Below are positions 62,601-64,000 of a stretch of DNA of 64,000 bases, piece by piece. Location of the stretch: assembly GCA_030386875.1 (NCBI GenBank), contig CM059560.1:46604757-46668756 (forward strand), read 5' to 3'. The translations under genes and the position numbers were made by a program. Every line of letters starts with the position of its first letter. Position 1 is the first letter of the stretch. Below the pieces are notes generated by a model. The model was not told the origin of the DNA and did no database searches. It saw only the letters and a program-made list of their open reading frames with translations. The stretch is from Morinoia aosen. Taxonomy: Eukaryota > Arthropoda > Malacostraca > Amphipoda > Talitridae.

Positions 62601-64000
62601 ACAGCGCACAAAGGAGTACAGGAGGTATCTCTACAGCGTACAATGGAGTACAGGAGGTATCTCTACAGCGTACAAAGGAGTTCAGGAGGTATCTCTAGAA
62701 CGTACAAAGGAGTACAGGAGGTATCTCTACAGCGCACAAAGGAGTACAGGAAGTATCTCTACAGCACACAAAGGAGTACACGAGGTATCTCTACAGCGTA
62801 CAAAGGAGTAGAGGAGGTATCTCTAGAACGTACAGAGGAGTACAGGAGGTATCTCTAGAACGTACAAAGGAGTACAGGAGGTATCTCTAGAACGTACAGA
62901 GGAGAACAGGAGGTACCTCTACAGCGCACAAAGGAGTACAGGAGGTATCTCTAGAACGTACAAAGGAGTACACGAGGTATCTCTACAGCGCACAAAGGAG
63001 TACAGGAGGTATCTCTAGAACGTACAGAGGAGTACAGGAGGTATTTCTAAAACGCACAAAGGAGTACAGGAGGTATCTCTAGAACGTACAAAGGAGTACA
63101 GTATGTATCTCTAGAACGTACAAAGGAGTACACGAGGTATCTCTACAGCGTACAAAGGAGTACATAAAGGTATCTCTAGAACGTACAAAGGAGTACAGGA
63201 GGTATCTCTAGAACGTATAAAGGAGTACAGGAGGTATCTCTAGAACGTACAAAGGAGTACAGGAGGTATCTCTACAGCGCAAAAAGGAGTACAGGAGGTA
63301 TCTCTACAGCGCACAAAGGAGTACAGGAGGTATCTCTAGAACGTACAAAGGAGTACACGAGGTATCTTTACAGCGTACAAAGGAGTACAGGAGGTATCTC
63401 TAGAACGTACAGAGGAGTACAGGAGGTATCTCTAGAACGTACAAAGAAGTACAGGAGGTATCTCTAGAACGTACAGAGGAGTACAGGAGGTACCTCTACA
63501 GCGCACAAAGGAGTACAGGAGGTATCTCTAGAACGTACAAAGGAGTACACGAGGTATCTCTACAGCGTACAAAGGAGTACAGGAGGTATCTCTAGAACGT
63601 ACAGAGGAGTACAGTAGGTATCTCTAGAACGTACAAAGGAGTTCACGAGGTATCTCTACAGCGTACAAAGGAGTACAGGAGGTATCTCTAGAACGTACAG
63701 AGGAGTACAGGAGGTATCTCTACAGCGCAGAAAGGAGTACAGGAGGTATCTCTACAGCGCACAAAGGAGTATAAGAGGTATCTCTAGAACGTACAAAGGA
63801 GTACACGAGGTATCTCTACAGCGTACAAAGGAGTACAGGAGATATCTCTAGAACGTACAGAGGAGTACAGGAGGTATCTCTAGAACGTAAAAATGAGTAC
63901 AGGAGGTATCTCTAGAACGTACAAAGGAGTACAGGAGGTATCTCTAGAACGTACAAAGGAGTACAGGTGGTATCTCTAGAACGTACAAAGGAGTACAGGA
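56653..64000. repeat. 7.65-kb unit, copy 3 (incomplete, with an 18-monomer deletion)
   Basis: Follows copy 2 directly at an offset of 7,620, which becomes 7,652 past the missing monomer of copy 2 and then 7,076 after about 61.9 kb. The last step is a loss of 576 bp (18 monomers) between the GTTCAAAGG monomer near 61.8 kb and the AGTCCAGG monomer near 61.94 kb. Near 63.7 kb it leaves the 41.66-kb pattern and follows the 22.4-kb pattern (AGTATAAGAGG, AAAAATGAG, ACAGGTGGTATC) to the window end. It therefore joins a different downstream neighbour. Confidence 0.88.
59512..59556. repeat. AT-rich degenerate monomer island, copy e
   Basis: Copy of the 51860 island (GTTTTAGGGG form), displaced by 7,652 bp as part of the third 7.65-kb unit. 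Confidence 0.9.

Larger units (their letters stand above)
1..64000. repeat. 32-bp tandem satellite array filling the entire window
   Basis: Every line of the window is the same 32-bp monomer in one orientation. The core elements are AAAGGAGTACAGGAGG and TATCTCTAGAACG (type A) or TATCTCTACAGCG (type B). Monomer starts fall at 1, 33, 65 and so on. Following the GTAC at monomer position 9 across the window, the register changes only at about 20 places: six +4 monomers (TATATATC near 15244, 29774, 34961, 44787, 49974, 57594), three +1 (near 41103, 56084, 63160) and eleven -1 (near 10075, 12776, 24811, 27306, 31103, 36322, 41176, 42319, 46116, 51303, 58955). The net shift is +16 bp over about 2,000 monomers. 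No other sequence lies between monomers and neither array edge is seen. Long homogeneous arrays of this kind are known from eukaryotic heterochromatin. The specific family and host are not recognised. Confidence 0.98.

Noticed and set aside
5..62858. Dozens of 60-145-codon open frames, many duplicated exactly
   Set aside because: They occur wherever an AAATGAG, GTGCAAAGG, AATGGAG or similar variant creates ATG and the next in-phase type A monomer gives TAG. Copies are identical only because the underlying satellite segments are duplicated.
1..64000. CRISPR array
   Set aside because: The repeat size is in range, but there are no unique spacers. Monomers abut directly and vary by point changes throughout.
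1..64000. AGGAGG every 32 bp as bacterial ribosome binding sites
   Set aside because: The match is part of the monomer and is present about 2,000 times with no start codon at a fixed useful distance. Nothing else suggests a prokaryote.
1..64000. G-quadruplex or telomere-like repeats
   Set aside because: G runs are only two bases long and are separated by loops too long for a standard quadruplex. No telomeric hexamer or heptamer repeat is present.
1..64000. CENP-B box or PRDM9-type 13-mer
   Set aside because: The reverse strand CCTCCTGTACTCC resembles the 13-mer pattern but lacks the required T at its seventh position. No CENP-B box core was seen in the monomer.
1..64000. Transposon or virus remnants between monomers
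   Set aside because: I scanned for unique sequence, terminal repeats and target-site duplications. Every segment, including the AT-rich islands, aligns to the 32-bp register.

Overview
The whole window is tandem satellite DNA. A monomer of 32 bp (about 44% GC, with purines favoured on the + strand) is repeated head-to-tail roughly 2,000 times from base 1 to base 64,000. No gene, RNA gene, mobile element, CRISPR array or unique-sequence spacer interrupts it. The typical monomer carries AAAGGAGTACAGGAGG followed by TATCTCTAGAACG or TATCTCTACAGCG. An uninterrupted, multi-level array of this size fits a eukaryotic satellite (pericentromeric, subtelomeric or other heterochromatin). The sequence gives no basis for naming a species, and I do not recognise the monomer as a named satellite family.

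Layout. Bases 1-1184 are a partial copy of a segment that recurs near 11.36, 23.40 and 25.89 kb. Bases 1185-9248 are a differently homogenised block dominated by monomers with CAGAAGG and ACAGCGC, punctuated by a two-monomer marker (GGAAATATC then ACACGAGG). Bases 9249-10330 are a mosaic of pieces related to 35.5-36.4 kb and 38.2-38.4 kb. Bases 10330-16290 match 24.9-30.8 kb, 16291-17780 match 32.29-33.78 kb, and 17781-22380 match 38.6-41.66 kb with an extra internal duplication. Bases 22467-27456 are two tandem copies of a 2,495-bp segment. Bases 27306-57300 are two tandem copies of a segment of about 15.0 kb. Inside these lies a unit of about 7.65 kb (34.02-41.67 and 49.03-56.65 kb), with a third, slightly deleted copy running from 56.65 kb to the window end.

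How it was built. Monomer register is held very strictly. I find only about 20 monomers that are not 32 bp long, and they trace to just five ancestral indels copied along with larger segments. The array therefore seems to have grown by unequal exchange or segmental amplification at many scales (single monomers, 0.6, 1.66, 1.95, 2.5, 5.2, 7.65 and 15 kb), not by slippage within monomers. The open reading frames, up to 567 codons, follow from a 32-bp period without frequent stops and are not called as genes.
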